From NCBI GenBank assembly GCA_021734835.1, contig JAIPIH010000003.1, positions 144,918 through 208,917 on the forward strand: a stretch of DNA of 64,000 nucleotides, given 5' to 3'. The notes beneath the pieces are model-generated. The model saw only the letters and a program-made list of their open reading frames with translations. It was not told the origin of the DNA and did no database searches. Position 1 is the first letter of the stretch. The number at the start of each line of letters is the position of its first letter. Position numbers and translations under genes: made by a program. Below are positions 42,137 to 51,038 of the stretch, piece after piece. The DNA is from Candidatus Cloacimonadota bacterium. Its GTDB lineage: Bacteria > Cloacimonadota > Cloacimonadia > Cloacimonadales > TCS61.

Positions 42137-44272
42137 ATGAAGTTCAATAAATTAATATTCACTTTTTTCATTTTTCTGGCACTGCCTTTGCATTCGCAAG
42201 CTAAAGTAGGATTAGCTCTTAGTGGCGGTGGTGCGAGGGGATTAGCACATGTAGGAATTTTAAAAGTTATTGATGAACTGGATATTCAGGTTGATTATAT
42301 TTCCGGAACAAGCATGGGAGCAGTTGTCGGTGGATTATATGCAATGGGATATTCAGCTAATGAAATAGAGGACATGATATTTGCAAACAATTTTAACGCA
42401 ATGCTGGATGAATCGGTATCCCGAAAAGATCAAAGCATAAGTCAAAAGAGGTGGATGCCCTATGCTAATATATACTTTAATCTTAATAATAAATTCAAGC
42501 CGAGTTTGCCCGAGGCTCTATTTTCCGGATCAAGACTAATAAATAAATTATTCGATTTTACATATCCTGCCGCAGGTATAACGGATTTTAAAAAACTTCC
42601 AATTGAATTCAATTGCGTTGCGACTAATATAATTACAGGTGAAATGAAAGTTTTTGATAAGGGAAATCTGCACGAAGTGATCCGAGCATCAATGTCAGCA
42701 CCATCCATTTTTGAGCCTATGAAAATAGAGAACGAACTTTATATTGATGGAGGTATCAGAGCTAATCTACCTAGTGAAATTGTGAAAAATATGGGAGCGG
42801 ATTTAGTTGTAGGTTTTCAATTGAATTCAGATCTGAGGACAGAAAAAAAATTGAATAATTTGATCACAATTGTTGACCAAACTATTAATTTTAGTATGAA
42901 CGATAATGTCAGACAATCTACAGAACTTTGTGATATTTTGATCAAGCCTAAAATTCCTGATCTGAATAATTATAATTTTAATAATATCAAAGAAATAATT
43001 CAGTTAGGAGAAATAGCAGCAAGACAGCATATTAATGAGTTGAACAAGCTTCCTAAGCGTATACAAAGCAAGACTTTAAAAGCAACACCGCATACAATCG
43101 CCTTTAATAAAATATCAGTTGAAGGAAATGAATATCTTAGTTCGGCAAAAATAAAAGAATTTGTTGGTCTTAAAAAAAATAAAATGTATTCTAAAAGAGA
43201 TATTCTAAGAGCCATTGATTCTGCTTATAATTCTCAATTGTTTAGGTATATTTACCCTGTCGTAAACTTGGCGGAAGAGCAATATCAACTTATTTTGAAA
43301 GTCAAAGAGAAATCAAGAAAACGACTTGGATTAGCTTTTTTTTCCAACACCCATGAAGAAGTAGCGATTGGATTAACTTTGGAATTGAATAATTATCTTC
43401 AGCATAATTCTAAGTTACTGTTTAATACAGTCGTGGGCAAAAAAAATGAAGTAAATCTGGATTATGTAAAGAATTTCGGTAAGCATTGGGGAGTTTATTA
43501 TCGCATATTCCCATACGTTAAGGAGCAAACTTTGTATTCTTATGGAGAAGATCATACTAAAACTAATAGTGTATTTTCGGTAGAATACGGGGCAACTAGC
43601 GGAGTTGGACTTTTCGCAATGAGCTCAATTGTGGCAGAATTGTACGGGTATACTTTTAGATCCAGATTATATAAGAATATTGGAGAATTTGAGGAGAGAG
43701 AATTTTATTCCTCAGGTCTTGGGGTAAAGGTCTATCACGAAAACCTAGATGATTATATATTTCCTATGCAGGGTAGTCAGCTACTAGCTAAACTGTCCAC
43801 TGCCAGAAAAGATATCTATAGTAGAGTTGGAAATAAAAAGTTTTATACAAAACTTAAAATAATTTTACCATTCAAAAAAGGTTTTTCCGTGAAATATCAA
43901 TTTGAATACGGATCTCATTTTGATAGTAGTGAAGAGAAATATGATCCATTCTACATCGGCGGTATTGACAGTTTTATGGGACTGAGTCCGGGAGAAAAGA
44001 GTGCAGCTATTTTTAAAGTAAATACGATTGCTTTAAGGATCAATCCTATAAAAAATATGTTCTGTGACCTCCAATTCAATGTGTTGCAGCTTGGAAATGT
44101 GGATTACTGGTTGCCACAGGACGCACTTGATAAAGCAATCGGAATGAAAATTGGCTATCGTACTATGGTCAGCTCAATTAGATTGGGAGCCGCAATTGAT
44201 GATGATGAGCAAAAATATTTTTACTTTTCTCTAGGGTATAATTTTGATCCGTTTGAATTTTCACGCAGATAG
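42137..44272 (+). CDS. Patatin-like phospholipase fused to POTRA and Omp85 barrel (type Vd secretion-like)
   Basis: 711 residues. After a signal peptide (about 1-22) comes a patatin domain (about 24-290) with the oxyanion motif GGGARG, the nucleophile serine in GTSMG and the catalytic aspartate in IDGGIRANLP. A POTRA-like domain (about 315-390, ISVEGNEYLSSAKIKEFVGLKK) and a bacterial surface antigen-type barrel (about 395-711, ending FSLGYNFDPFEFSRR) follow. This matches the PlpD architecture, in which the lipase is carried to the outer membrane by its own barrel. No neighbour explains a specific role. Confidence 0.92.
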   Translation: MKFNKLIFTFFIFLALPLHSQAKVGLALSGGGARGLAHVGILKVIDELDIQVDYISGTSMGAVVGGLYAMGYSANEIEDMIFANNFNAMLDESVSRKDQSISQKRWMPYANIYFNLNNKFKPSLPEALFSGSRLINKLFDFTYPAAGITDFKKLPIEFNCVATNIITGEMKVFDKGNLHEVIRASMSAPSIFEPMKIENELYIDGGIRANLPSEIVKNMGADLVVGFQLNSDLRTEKKLNNLITIVDQTINFSMNDNVRQSTELCDILIKPKIPDLNNYNFNNIKEIIQLGEIAARQHINELNKLPKRIQSKTLKATPHTIAFNKISVEGNEYLSSAKIKEFVGLKKNKMYSKRDILRAIDSAYNSQLFRYIYPVVNLAEEQYQLILKVKEKSRKRLGLAFFSNTHEEVAIGLTLELNNYLQHNSKLLFNTVVGKKNEVNLDYVKNFGKHWGVYYRIFPYVKEQTLYSYGEDHTKTNSVFSVEYGATSGVGLFAMSSIVAELYGYTFRSRLYKNIGEFEEREFYSSGLGVKVYHENLDDYIFPMQGSQLLAKLSTARKDIYSRVGNKKFYTKLKIILPFKKGFSVKYQFEYGSHFDSSEEKYDPFYIGGIDSFMGLSPGEKSAAIFKVNTIALRINPIKNMFCDLQFNVLQLGNVDYWLPQDALDKAIGMKIGYRTMVSSIRLGAAIDDDEQKYFYFSLGYNFDPFEFSRR

Positions 44273-44373
44273 TTCAGGAGCGATATCAAATTGAAAAATA
44301 ATCACTTAATAATCACTAAAATCATTGACCTTATCAGCTCCAATTTTTTTTCTACTACAACATTGGAGGATTA

Positions 44374-46722
44374 ATGGCAAAAACAGTTAAATCGCTAGAA
44401 AAAAATATTTCAGGGAATCTGCCAGTGATTCCACTCAGAAATCTATTGATAGCACCAAATACAATTACACCGCTTTTAGTTGGCAGGACATTTTCTATCA
44501 ATGCCGCTGAAACAGCTTTAGTAAGTGATAGAAAAATTATTTGCGTAGCCCAGAAACGTGATCCGATGTCCGATGAGGATCCAAAAGCTAAAGATCTTTA
44601 TCGGGTTGGTACTTTATCTTCTGTTCTTCAAGTAATGAAACTTCCTGATGGGAATTTCCGTTTACTTATTGAAGGAGAAAAACGCATTTCAATTGAGAAA
44701 TATCGCAGAAAAAAGAAATATTTAACTGCTGATTATGTCGGTCAGGATAAACTTCTTAAGGAAAGTCAACTGGAAGTAGAAGCACTCATGCGATCTTTTA
44801 GAAGGGCATTTAAAAGTTACGTAGACTTGAATAAATCTATTCCAGAAGAAGCCATGATCCCCTTAACAGAAGCTGAGAGCCCGGAAGAATTCTTTTACTA
44901 CGCACTTTCGAATACTCAAATAGAGATAAGCAAAAAGCAACAACTTTTTGAGCTTACAGACTTATTCGAATCAATCTCCAAATTATACAGGATAGTTATT
45001 GAAGAGATCCAAATATTGAAACTGGAAGATAAAATCGATGGAACTGTGAAAAGCAAATTAAGTAAGCTACAAAGAGAGTATTACTTAAATGAGCAATTAA
45101 AAGCTATTCACAAAGAGTTGGGAATTACCAAAGAAGATAAAATAGAATTAATTGAATTTAAAAAGAAATTAAGAAAAATAAATCTGAGTGAGCAGGCAAA
45201 AAAGAAAGCTGAGAATGAATTAAAACGGTTTGCCCACATGAATTCCTATTCTCCGGAATATTCTGTTACCCATACTTATCTAAATTGGATGTTGGATCTT
45301 CCCTGGGAAGAACCTAAAATTAAAGAACTTGATCTCATCACTGCGCAAAAGATCCTGGATGAAGATCATTATGGATTGATAAAGGTTAAAGAAAGGATTC
45401 TGGAATATCTTGCTGTAGTTAAACTTGCAGAAAAGATCAAGGGTCAAATCCTTTGTTTTGTAGGTCCTCCAGGAGTTGGGAAGACCTCTTTGGGTAAATC
45501 GATAGCACGTGCCATGGATAGAAAATTTGTGCGGTTATCGCTGGGCGGTGTTCGTGATGAAGCTGAGATAAGAGGACATAGAAGAACCTATGTCGGTGCT
45601 TTGCCCGGAGTTATCATTCAAAGCATGAAAAAAGCCGGAACAACAAATCCGCTGATTATGATGGACGAAATTGATAAAATGAGCAGTGATTTCAGAGGTG
45701 ATCCTGCATCAGCTTTACTTGAAGTATTAGATCCTGAACAAAATGATTCTTTCCGAGACCATTACCTTGATTTTGAATATGATCTGTCTCAGGTAATCTT
45801 CATAACAACTGCAAATACTCTAAATTCAATTCCTCAACCTTTACTGGACAGGATGGAAGTTATTGAAATCCCAGGTTATACAGCCTATGAAAAGATCCAT
45901 ATTGCTACTAAACATTTAGTACCAAAAGTTCTCCAAGAACATGATCTGAAAGGGAAAGTTAAAATTACATACTCGAAAAAGACTTTGGAAAAGATAATAA
46001 AATTATATACTAGAGAAGCAGGGGTACGTAGTTTAGAGAGACAGATCGCCAAAATCCTGAGAAAGATCGCTAAGAAAAACGTTGAAGGTAAATTGAAGGG
46101 GCTTGTTTCAGTTAAAGATAAAGATCTGGAAGAATATCTGGGTATTCCAAAGCACTTATATTCCGAAGTTAACAGAAAAAATTCTGTTGGTTTGGTAACC
46201 GGACTTGCCTGGACACAATTTGGGGGAGAAACACTTCAAATAGAAGTTATCAAAGTTAAAGGAAAAGGCAATCTTAAGCTTACCGGGCAATTGGGCGATG
46301 TTATGCAGGAATCGGCTCAAGCTGCTTTTAGTTATGCCAGGCTCCATGCTAAAAAATTTCAAATTGATGAAGATTTTTATAAAAAATGCGATCTTCATCT
46401 TCATATCCCGGAGGGTGCGATTCCAAAAGATGGTCCCTCTGCAGGCGTTACACTAGTTACTGCTATAATATCAATCTTATCGGGCAGAAAAGTAAAACAC
46501 AATTATGCCATGACGGGAGAAATTACACTTTCAGGGAAAGTGCTTCCAATAGGCGGATTAGCAGAAAAATTAATAGCTGCAAAAAGAGCAAAAATTAAAA
46601 ATGTTATCATACCGAGAAAAAACGAACCATCATTAACAGAAGTCAACGACGAGATTAAAAAAGGCTTAAATATAATCCTAGTTGAAAGGATAGAAGAAGT
46701 TTTGGAGATAGTTCTTAATTAG
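44374..46722 (+). CDS. lon: ATP-dependent Lon protease
   Basis: 782 residues. An N-terminal substrate-recognition domain (about 15-210: LPVIPLRNLLIAPNTITPLLVG), a coiled segment, and an AAA+ module with Walker A GPPGVGKT (about 364-371) and Walker B LIMMDEIDK follow. The serine-lysine protease domain ends with the nucleophile S689 in PKDGPSAGVT and the catalytic lysine in SGKVLPIGGLAEKLIAAKRA. It degrades misfolded and regulatory proteins in the cytoplasm. An AGGA site and a clear ATG mark the start. A small DUF4911-like gene follows nine bases later. Confidence 0.97.
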   Translation: MAKTVKSLEKNISGNLPVIPLRNLLIAPNTITPLLVGRTFSINAAETALVSDRKIICVAQKRDPMSDEDPKAKDLYRVGTLSSVLQVMKLPDGNFRLLIEGEKRISIEKYRRKKKYLTADYVGQDKLLKESQLEVEALMRSFRRAFKSYVDLNKSIPEEAMIPLTEAESPEEFFYYALSNTQIEISKKQQLFELTDLFESISKLYRIVIEEIQILKLEDKIDGTVKSKLSKLQREYYLNEQLKAIHKELGITKEDKIELIEFKKKLRKINLSEQAKKKAENELKRFAHMNSYSPEYSVTHTYLNWMLDLPWEEPKIKELDLITAQKILDEDHYGLIKVKERILEYLAVVKLAEKIKGQILCFVGPPGVGKTSLGKSIARAMDRKFVRLSLGGVRDEAEIRGHRRTYVGALPGVIIQSMKKAGTTNPLIMMDEIDKMSSDFRGDPASALLEVLDPEQNDSFRDHYLDFEYDLSQVIFITTANTLNSIPQPLLDRMEVIEIPGYTAYEKIHIATKHLVPKVLQEHDLKGKVKITYSKKTLEKIIKLYTREAGVRSLERQIAKILRKIAKKNVEGKLKGLVSVKDKDLEEYLGIPKHLYSEVNRKNSVGLVTGLAWTQFGGETLQIEVIKVKGKGNLKLTGQLGDVMQESAQAAFSYARLHAKKFQIDEDFYKKCDLHLHIPEGAIPKDGPSAGVTLVTAIISILSGRKVKHNYAMTGEITLSGKVLPIGGLAEKLIAAKRAKIKNVIIPRKNEPSLTEVNDEIKKGLNIILVERIEEVLEIVLN

Positions 46723-46731
46723 GTAGGAACT

Positions 46732-46965
46732 ATGGACTTTTCATTAGAAAATCGTGAAACTCTGTTGGATGGGAGCACAAGATTGATAATTCAAATGCCG
46801 GCTAGCGAACTTATTTATTTTGGATATATCATCGAATCTTTTGAAGGTTGGTGCAATTATACTACGCCCAGTAGAAAAGAACCATATCTTCAAGTTGATG
46901 TTACACGAGATTACCTAGGGAATTTTGATAAGCTGTTACAATTTCTTTCTAACTGGGAACTCTGA
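46732..46965 (+). CDS. Small DUF4911-like protein
   Basis: 77 residues without signal peptide or helices. The pattern RLIIQMPASELIYFGYIIESFEGWCNYTT and a final LLQFLSN resemble DUF4911, a family of small proteins of unknown role in anaerobes and Deltaproteobacteria. It follows lon by nine bases and an AGGTAGGAAC ribosome site, so the two genes are probably co-transcribed. The Lon link gives no known function. Confidence 0.65.
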   Translation: MDFSLENRETLLDGSTRLIIQMPASELIYFGYIIESFEGWCNYTTPSRKEPYLQVDVTRDYLGNFDKLLQFLSNWEL

Positions 46966-47101
46966 CCTGGTAGAAATTAAGTTTGTACTGAAAGATTTGT
47001 AGAACACAATTTTCAAACAAAAAAACATAAATTTATACTCGAAAATCTTGAAACAGTTTCTTTAATTGCAATTCTCAATTCTCATCGTTTAAGTGATGAA
47101 A

Positions 47102-47632
47102 TTAAATAACATAACATCCGCATCTAGTGGGATGATCCTGAACCATTTGATTTGAATTTACTTTTCGGATAAGCCATAAAACCAAGAGATCACCTCCAGC
47201 TAAGATAGTAAAAACAATTCCGTAGATCATTAACCAACCTATACCCAAGATCAGTGCAATAAAAGCCGGGATAATACCTAAAACGATTGCTGGTAAAAGT
47301 AAGGCTATGAGGTAAATTTTTGCTTTTACAGCAATTTTGCAGTGAGCAAAGGGGGCAATATATTTCCACTTTATTCCGATCTTGATCTTGGTAACACTGA
47401 TCTTACCAAAGATGATAAAACCAATTGCGTGAAGTAGTTCGTGCAAAAAAGAACCCAGAACGACGGCTATGATAAAATACAACAGATTATGATAAATGGA
47501 GAAAATTCCCTTATTTATTGTTTGAGCGCCCCAAATAAAATAGAATGGCAGGATCAGGATCAAGATAGATAATAATACTATTGGGAGAGCTCCGAAATTA
47601 GCTGTTAGTGCAGAGATAGAAAGATCTTTCAT
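47102..47632 (-). CDS. DUF3267-like membrane metalloprotease
   Basis: 176 residues with about five helices. The zinc-binding HEXXH motif HELLHAIGF occurs within the second helix, and the C-terminus DHPTRCGCYVI matches the DUF3267 tail. Members are predicted zincin-type integral membrane peptidases without known substrates. The start is three bases after the stop of the upstream envelope protein gene. Confidence 0.8.
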   Translation of the reverse strand: MKDLSISALTANFGALPIVLLSILILILPFYFIWGAQTINKGIFSIYHNLLYFIIAVVLGSFLHELLHAIGFIIFGKISVTKIKIGIKWKYIAPFAHCKIAVKAKIYLIALLLPAIVLGIIPAFIALILGIGWLMIYGIVFTILAGGDLLVLWLIRKVNSNQMVQDHPTRCGCYVI

Positions 47633-47635
47633 AGT

Positions 47636-48247
47636 TTAATTAAATAATTCATAACCAAACATTAAATAAATTTCCGAATCAATTCCTGAGATTGGCCCTC
47701 GGTTTATACGACCCAACCTAATGAGTATTCCATTTGAATTTCTGAGTTTAATTTCATATGATAAAATTGGCCGTCTATTCTCGGATTGTGACCAGTAAAC
47801 ATCCATACCCCATTGCTCAGAGGCATAATGAAATCCTATCAAAGGTCTGTGAATTGTGGTGCGAATTTCAGAAGAAATCTTGCTGTCTTCAATTTCTATT
47901 TCTGTCCGTTTGATACCTCCATAAAATCCATAAATGAAATAGGAATTTCTGCTAGTAAAACTTGTAAAATTATGAATATATCCGCTATAAGTTTTAAGTT
48001 GTTTAAATCTATTATCTATGCTGTATACTTTTTGAAATGATGATCCTCCAATACCAACTCCTTCGAAGATACTGAAAAAATAGCATTGAGTTTGAAGTCC
48101 CATAATAGGTTGCTCTAATCTATATTTTGGGTATTTCGCATAATAAACTACTGTATTTAATGATAATTGATATTTCATCTGTTCTGCTACTAGATCAACC
48201 GTAAGTAAGATCAGTATAGTTAAGAAAGAGATTTTAATTTTTTTCAT
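47636..48247 (-). CDS. Exported protein, probably outer-membrane
   Basis: 203 residues with a signal peptide (about 1-21, LLTVDLVAEQ). The mature part has about eight alternating amphipathic strands (YQLSLNTVVYYAKY, FTSRNSYFIYGFYGG, WGMDVYWSQS, GILIRLGRIN, EIYLMFGYELF), so a small outer-membrane barrel is likely. No family is recognised. It sits between the CYTH-GNAT fusion gene (ten bases upstream) and the DUF3267 gene (three bases downstream). Confidence 0.65.
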   Translation of the reverse strand: MKKIKISFLTILILLTVDLVAEQMKYQLSLNTVVYYAKYPKYRLEQPIMGLQTQCYFFSIFEGVGIGGSSFQKVYSIDNRFKQLKTYSGYIHNFTSFTSRNSYFIYGFYGGIKRTEIEIEDSKISSEIRTTIHRPLIGFHYASEQWGMDVYWSQSENRRPILSYEIKLRNSNGILIRLGRINRGPISGIDSEIYLMFGYELFN

Positions 48248-48257
48248 GGATAATGTC

Positions 48258-49211
48258 TCAATTAATATGAGATAAAATCTTTTTCAAATGGATCCTATTT
48301 TCCATTTCTAATTCTTTCTTTTCAAGATCCTGAATAATAAAGCCATCTGAAAGTAAAAACGACAGCATCGCCTTATATTTATTTCGGGTTTTGATATTAA
48401 TTGCATCAAAACCTTTTCTTTGCGCCCAATTTCGTTGCCTTTGAAACAATTCTTTTGCAATATGATTTCTTCGGAATTGTGGTAATACACCACCCATCCA
48501 GGAATAAAAAGAGTTATTTATAGAATATCCAACTAAAAAACCAGCTTCTTCTCCCTGCCAATAGGCAATAGAAATAAGACTATCTGTATCTTTCAGTCTC
48601 TTCATATATTCAATCTCGCTATATGGATCTTCTAACTCAGGAATTTTTCTGGAAATTTCTACTGCTTGCTTGATAGCTCCCTGTTTTATACTGATCTTAT
48701 TTTTCAGAAGTAAATCACTGTAAGATAAATCGATCAGATTATTTGCTTTTATTTTAAATAATTTTAAATATTCATTACATTGCTGATAGAGTTTGTCAGA
48801 GCCTATGTTTCCCTTACTATCAATAGCTTCAATTTCTACGAAACTGCCAAGACCTTTAACTTTATCAAGGTGAAATTTTGTGTTTTCAATAAAATAAATA
48901 TCTCGCTTTTTATCTACAATAACTAATGTACCCACTGCTTTATCAAGCTGTTCTTTGATTGGATCTGTCTTTCTTGGATGGTAATACAAAACTTCAGAAC
49001 GTTTCGGACCTGAGATGTCTTCACGATTGTAATGAACGAGACTGTATTCAATGTTTCCTTCTCGCATTTTCATACGTCCATTTTTAACCTTGAAATATGT
49101 ATCTATCTGGTGGTCTAAACCTTTATATATAGCTTTTTTCTGTTTAAGAATTTTACGGATGAAATCAAGATCATCACATCTTGCCTTTATTTCAATATTT
49201 AACATAGCCAA
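48258..49211 (-). CDS. CYTH-domain protein fused to a GNAT acetyltransferase
   Basis: 317 residues. Residues 1 to about 172 form a CYTH domain as in class IV adenylate cyclase CyaB and thiamine-triphosphatase: the start LNIEIKARCDD, KMREG, the charged YHPRKTDPIKEQL, and LDKVKGLGSFVEIE. Residues about 175-317 look like a GNAT N-acetyltransferase (SYWQGEEAGFLVGY-like, GVLPQFRRNHIAKELFQRQ for the acetyl-CoA loop, IKTRNKYKAMLSFLLSDGF). The TTG start at 49211 has AAAGG eight bases before it; an ATG two codons later is the alternative. It directly follows the cysteine desulfurase gene. Substrates are unknown. Confidence 0.82.
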   Translation of the reverse strand: MAMLNIEIKARCDDLDFIRKILKQKKAIYKGLDHQIDTYFKVKNGRMKMREGNIEYSLVHYNREDISGPKRSEVLYYHPRKTDPIKEQLDKAVGTLVIVDKKRDIYFIENTKFHLDKVKGLGSFVEIEAIDSKGNIGSDKLYQQCNEYLKLFKIKANNLIDLSYSDLLLKNKISIKQGAIKQAVEISRKIPELEDPYSEIEYMKRLKDTDSLISIAYWQGEEAGFLVGYSINNSFYSWMGGVLPQFRRNHIAKELFQRQRNWAQRKGFDAINIKTRNKYKAMLSFLLSDGFIIQDLEKKELEMENRIHLKKILSHIN

Positions 49212-50348
49212 TCAACAAACCTTTTGTTTGTAATAAATTTCAACAACTTTTGAGATTGCCATATCAATCTCATCAGGAGTTGTCATTTTACCAGTGGAAA
49301 AACGGATAGTACCCTTTGCTAGTTCAGGAGGAACTTTCATAGCTTTTAATACTTGAGATATTTTAAAATTACTGGAATGACAAGCAGCACCGGCTGAAGC
49401 TGCTATTTCGAGGAACAAATTGATTTGAAAGTACTCATTAATCTCCGGGAAACTCACATTTAAAGTGTTGGGCAGGCGTTTCTTAGGATGCCCATTCAGC
49501 TTGATATTTGGGATATCCGACGCTAAACCGTCCCACAGTCTGCTGCTCATCGCTTTTAAATGATTATAATTCTTGGACATGTCTCTTTTTGCAATTTCAC
49601 AAGCTTTTCCTAAGCCGATAATTTCAAGAATATTTTCCGTTCCTGCTCGATGACCATGCTCCTGATTAGCCCCTAAGATCAACTTTTCTAAACTTAAACC
49701 ATCTTTTACATAAAGAGCTCCTACACCTTTTGGTGCGTATAACTTATGGCCGGCTATGGAAATCATATCTGCCTTGAGTTTTTTGTTATCAACAGGTATC
49801 TTTCCTAATGATTGAGCAGTATCGGTGTGAAAACATATTCCTTTCTCTTGAGCGATATTAGCTAATTCCTCTATCGGTTGTATAGTGCCAACTTCATTAT
49901 TTGCGTGCATAATAGAGATCAGGATTGTATCTTGTTTAATACTCTCATTTAGAGTTTTCAGGGAAACAGATCCTTTGTTGTCAACGGGGAGATATGTTAC
50001 TTTAAAACCTATTGTTTGAAGATACTTACAAACTTCAGTGACCGAGGGATGCTCAATTGAAGAGGTGATGATATGATTACCCTTGTGTCTGTTTGCAAGA
50101 GCAAAACCTTTTAGGGCATAATTGTTGGATTCTGTACCACCACTTGTAAAGATTATTTCACTAGGATCACAGTTGATCAGATCAGCAACTTGTTCTCTCG
50201 CTTTTATCAATGCTTTTCTGGAACTTATGCCATACCAATGCATACTGGAAGGATTGCCGAACTTCTCCTCGAGAAATGGCAACATAGCTTCAATTACTTC
50301 CGGGTCAATTGGTGTAGTTGCGTTATAATCTAAGTATATCGGTACCAA
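49212..50348 (-). CDS. Cysteine desulfurase (NifS/IscS family)
   Basis: 378 residues. The PLP-binding lysine lies in SIAGHKLYAPKGVGAL, and the catalytic cysteine in SAGAACHSSN near residue 325. N-terminal YLDYNATTPIDPEVIEAMLPFL and HRAGTENILEI are typical of the NifS-like group. It releases sulfur from cysteine for Fe-S cluster assembly or thiolation, in the cytoplasm. No iscU or nifU gene is present next to it. Its stop touches the start of the CYTH-GNAT gene. The Fe-S-rich gene content of the window makes such an enzyme expected. Confidence 0.94.
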   Translation of the reverse strand: MVPIYLDYNATTPIDPEVIEAMLPFLEEKFGNPSSMHWYGISSRKALIKAREQVADLINCDPSEIIFTSGGTESNNYALKGFALANRHKGNHIITSSIEHPSVTEVCKYLQTIGFKVTYLPVDNKGSVSLKTLNESIKQDTILISIMHANNEVGTIQPIEELANIAQEKGICFHTDTAQSLGKIPVDNKKLKADMISIAGHKLYAPKGVGALYVKDGLSLEKLILGANQEHGHRAGTENILEIIGLGKACEIAKRDMSKNYNHLKAMSSRLWDGLASDIPNIKLNGHPKKRLPNTLNVSFPEINEYFQINLFLEIAASAGAACHSSNFKISQVLKAMKVPPELAKGTIRFSTGKMTTPDEIDMAISKVVEIYYKQKVC

Positions 50349-50377
50349 TTTGTCCTCTTATAACTCATTTAGTCGGA

Positions 50378-50980
50378 TCAACTTGCTTCCCTTTCCACTT
50401 CTCGCATCTGTATTTCTTTAAATTGGAAGTTTTTGTTTCTGAATAGATCCAGACAGACCTCAATTACTTGTTTATCATATTTGCCATAAACATCATTTTC
50501 TATTACATTAAGTGCTACATCGATTCCGTTAGCCGGTCGATAAGGTCTATTAGAAGAAATTGCCTCTACACAATCCGCGACCCGTAATATCCTGGCTTCC
50601 GGGCATATCTCATCTCCGCATAGTCCTAGTGGATACCCTTTTCCATTCAAAGTCTCATGATGTTGATAAACTATTTGTGAAATATTTTCGGGGAAATTGA
50701 TTTTTTTCAGTATCTTATAACCTGCTTCACAATGAATTTTTATAAGGTTATACTCGCAGTCTGCCAATTTACCTGGTTTACATAAGATCTCTGATGGTAA
50801 ATTGATCTTACCAATATCGTGTAAGATCGAAGAAATACGAATCACATCTAATTGTCTGTATGAAAATCCCATTTCCCTTGCAATTGCAAGAGCTAAAGTA
50901 GCTACCCTTTTTTGATGGTCAGATGTATAAGGATCCCACACTTCAATAGCTGCTATTAGTGCGTTAACGACTTTTTCCAT
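50378..50980 (-). CDS. Stand-alone HD-GYP domain phosphodiesterase
   Basis: 200 residues that are nearly all HD-GYP domain. Key elements are DPYTSDHQKRV, HDIGKINLP, the third histidine in HCEAGYKIL, and HHETLNGKGYP (the GYP motif). The conserved metal site is intact, so it should hydrolyse cyclic di-GMP or a related dinucleotide. It has no sensor or receiver domain. It lies 58 bases downstream of the larger TPR-GAF-HD-GYP gene, shares its C-terminal FQFKEIQMR-like tail, and looks like a partial paralogue of it. Confidence 0.92.
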   Translation of the reverse strand: MEKVVNALIAAIEVWDPYTSDHQKRVATLALAIAREMGFSYRQLDVIRISSILHDIGKINLPSEILCKPGKLADCEYNLIKIHCEAGYKILKKINFPENISQIVYQHHETLNGKGYPLGLCGDEICPEARILRVADCVEAISSNRPYRPANGIDVALNVIENDVYGKYDKQVIEVCLDLFRNKNFQFKEIQMREVEREAS

Positions 50981-51038
50981 ACAACTCCGATCTTCGATTG
51001 ATTAACAAGTTTAATAAATCAATATTTATTAATTAGAT

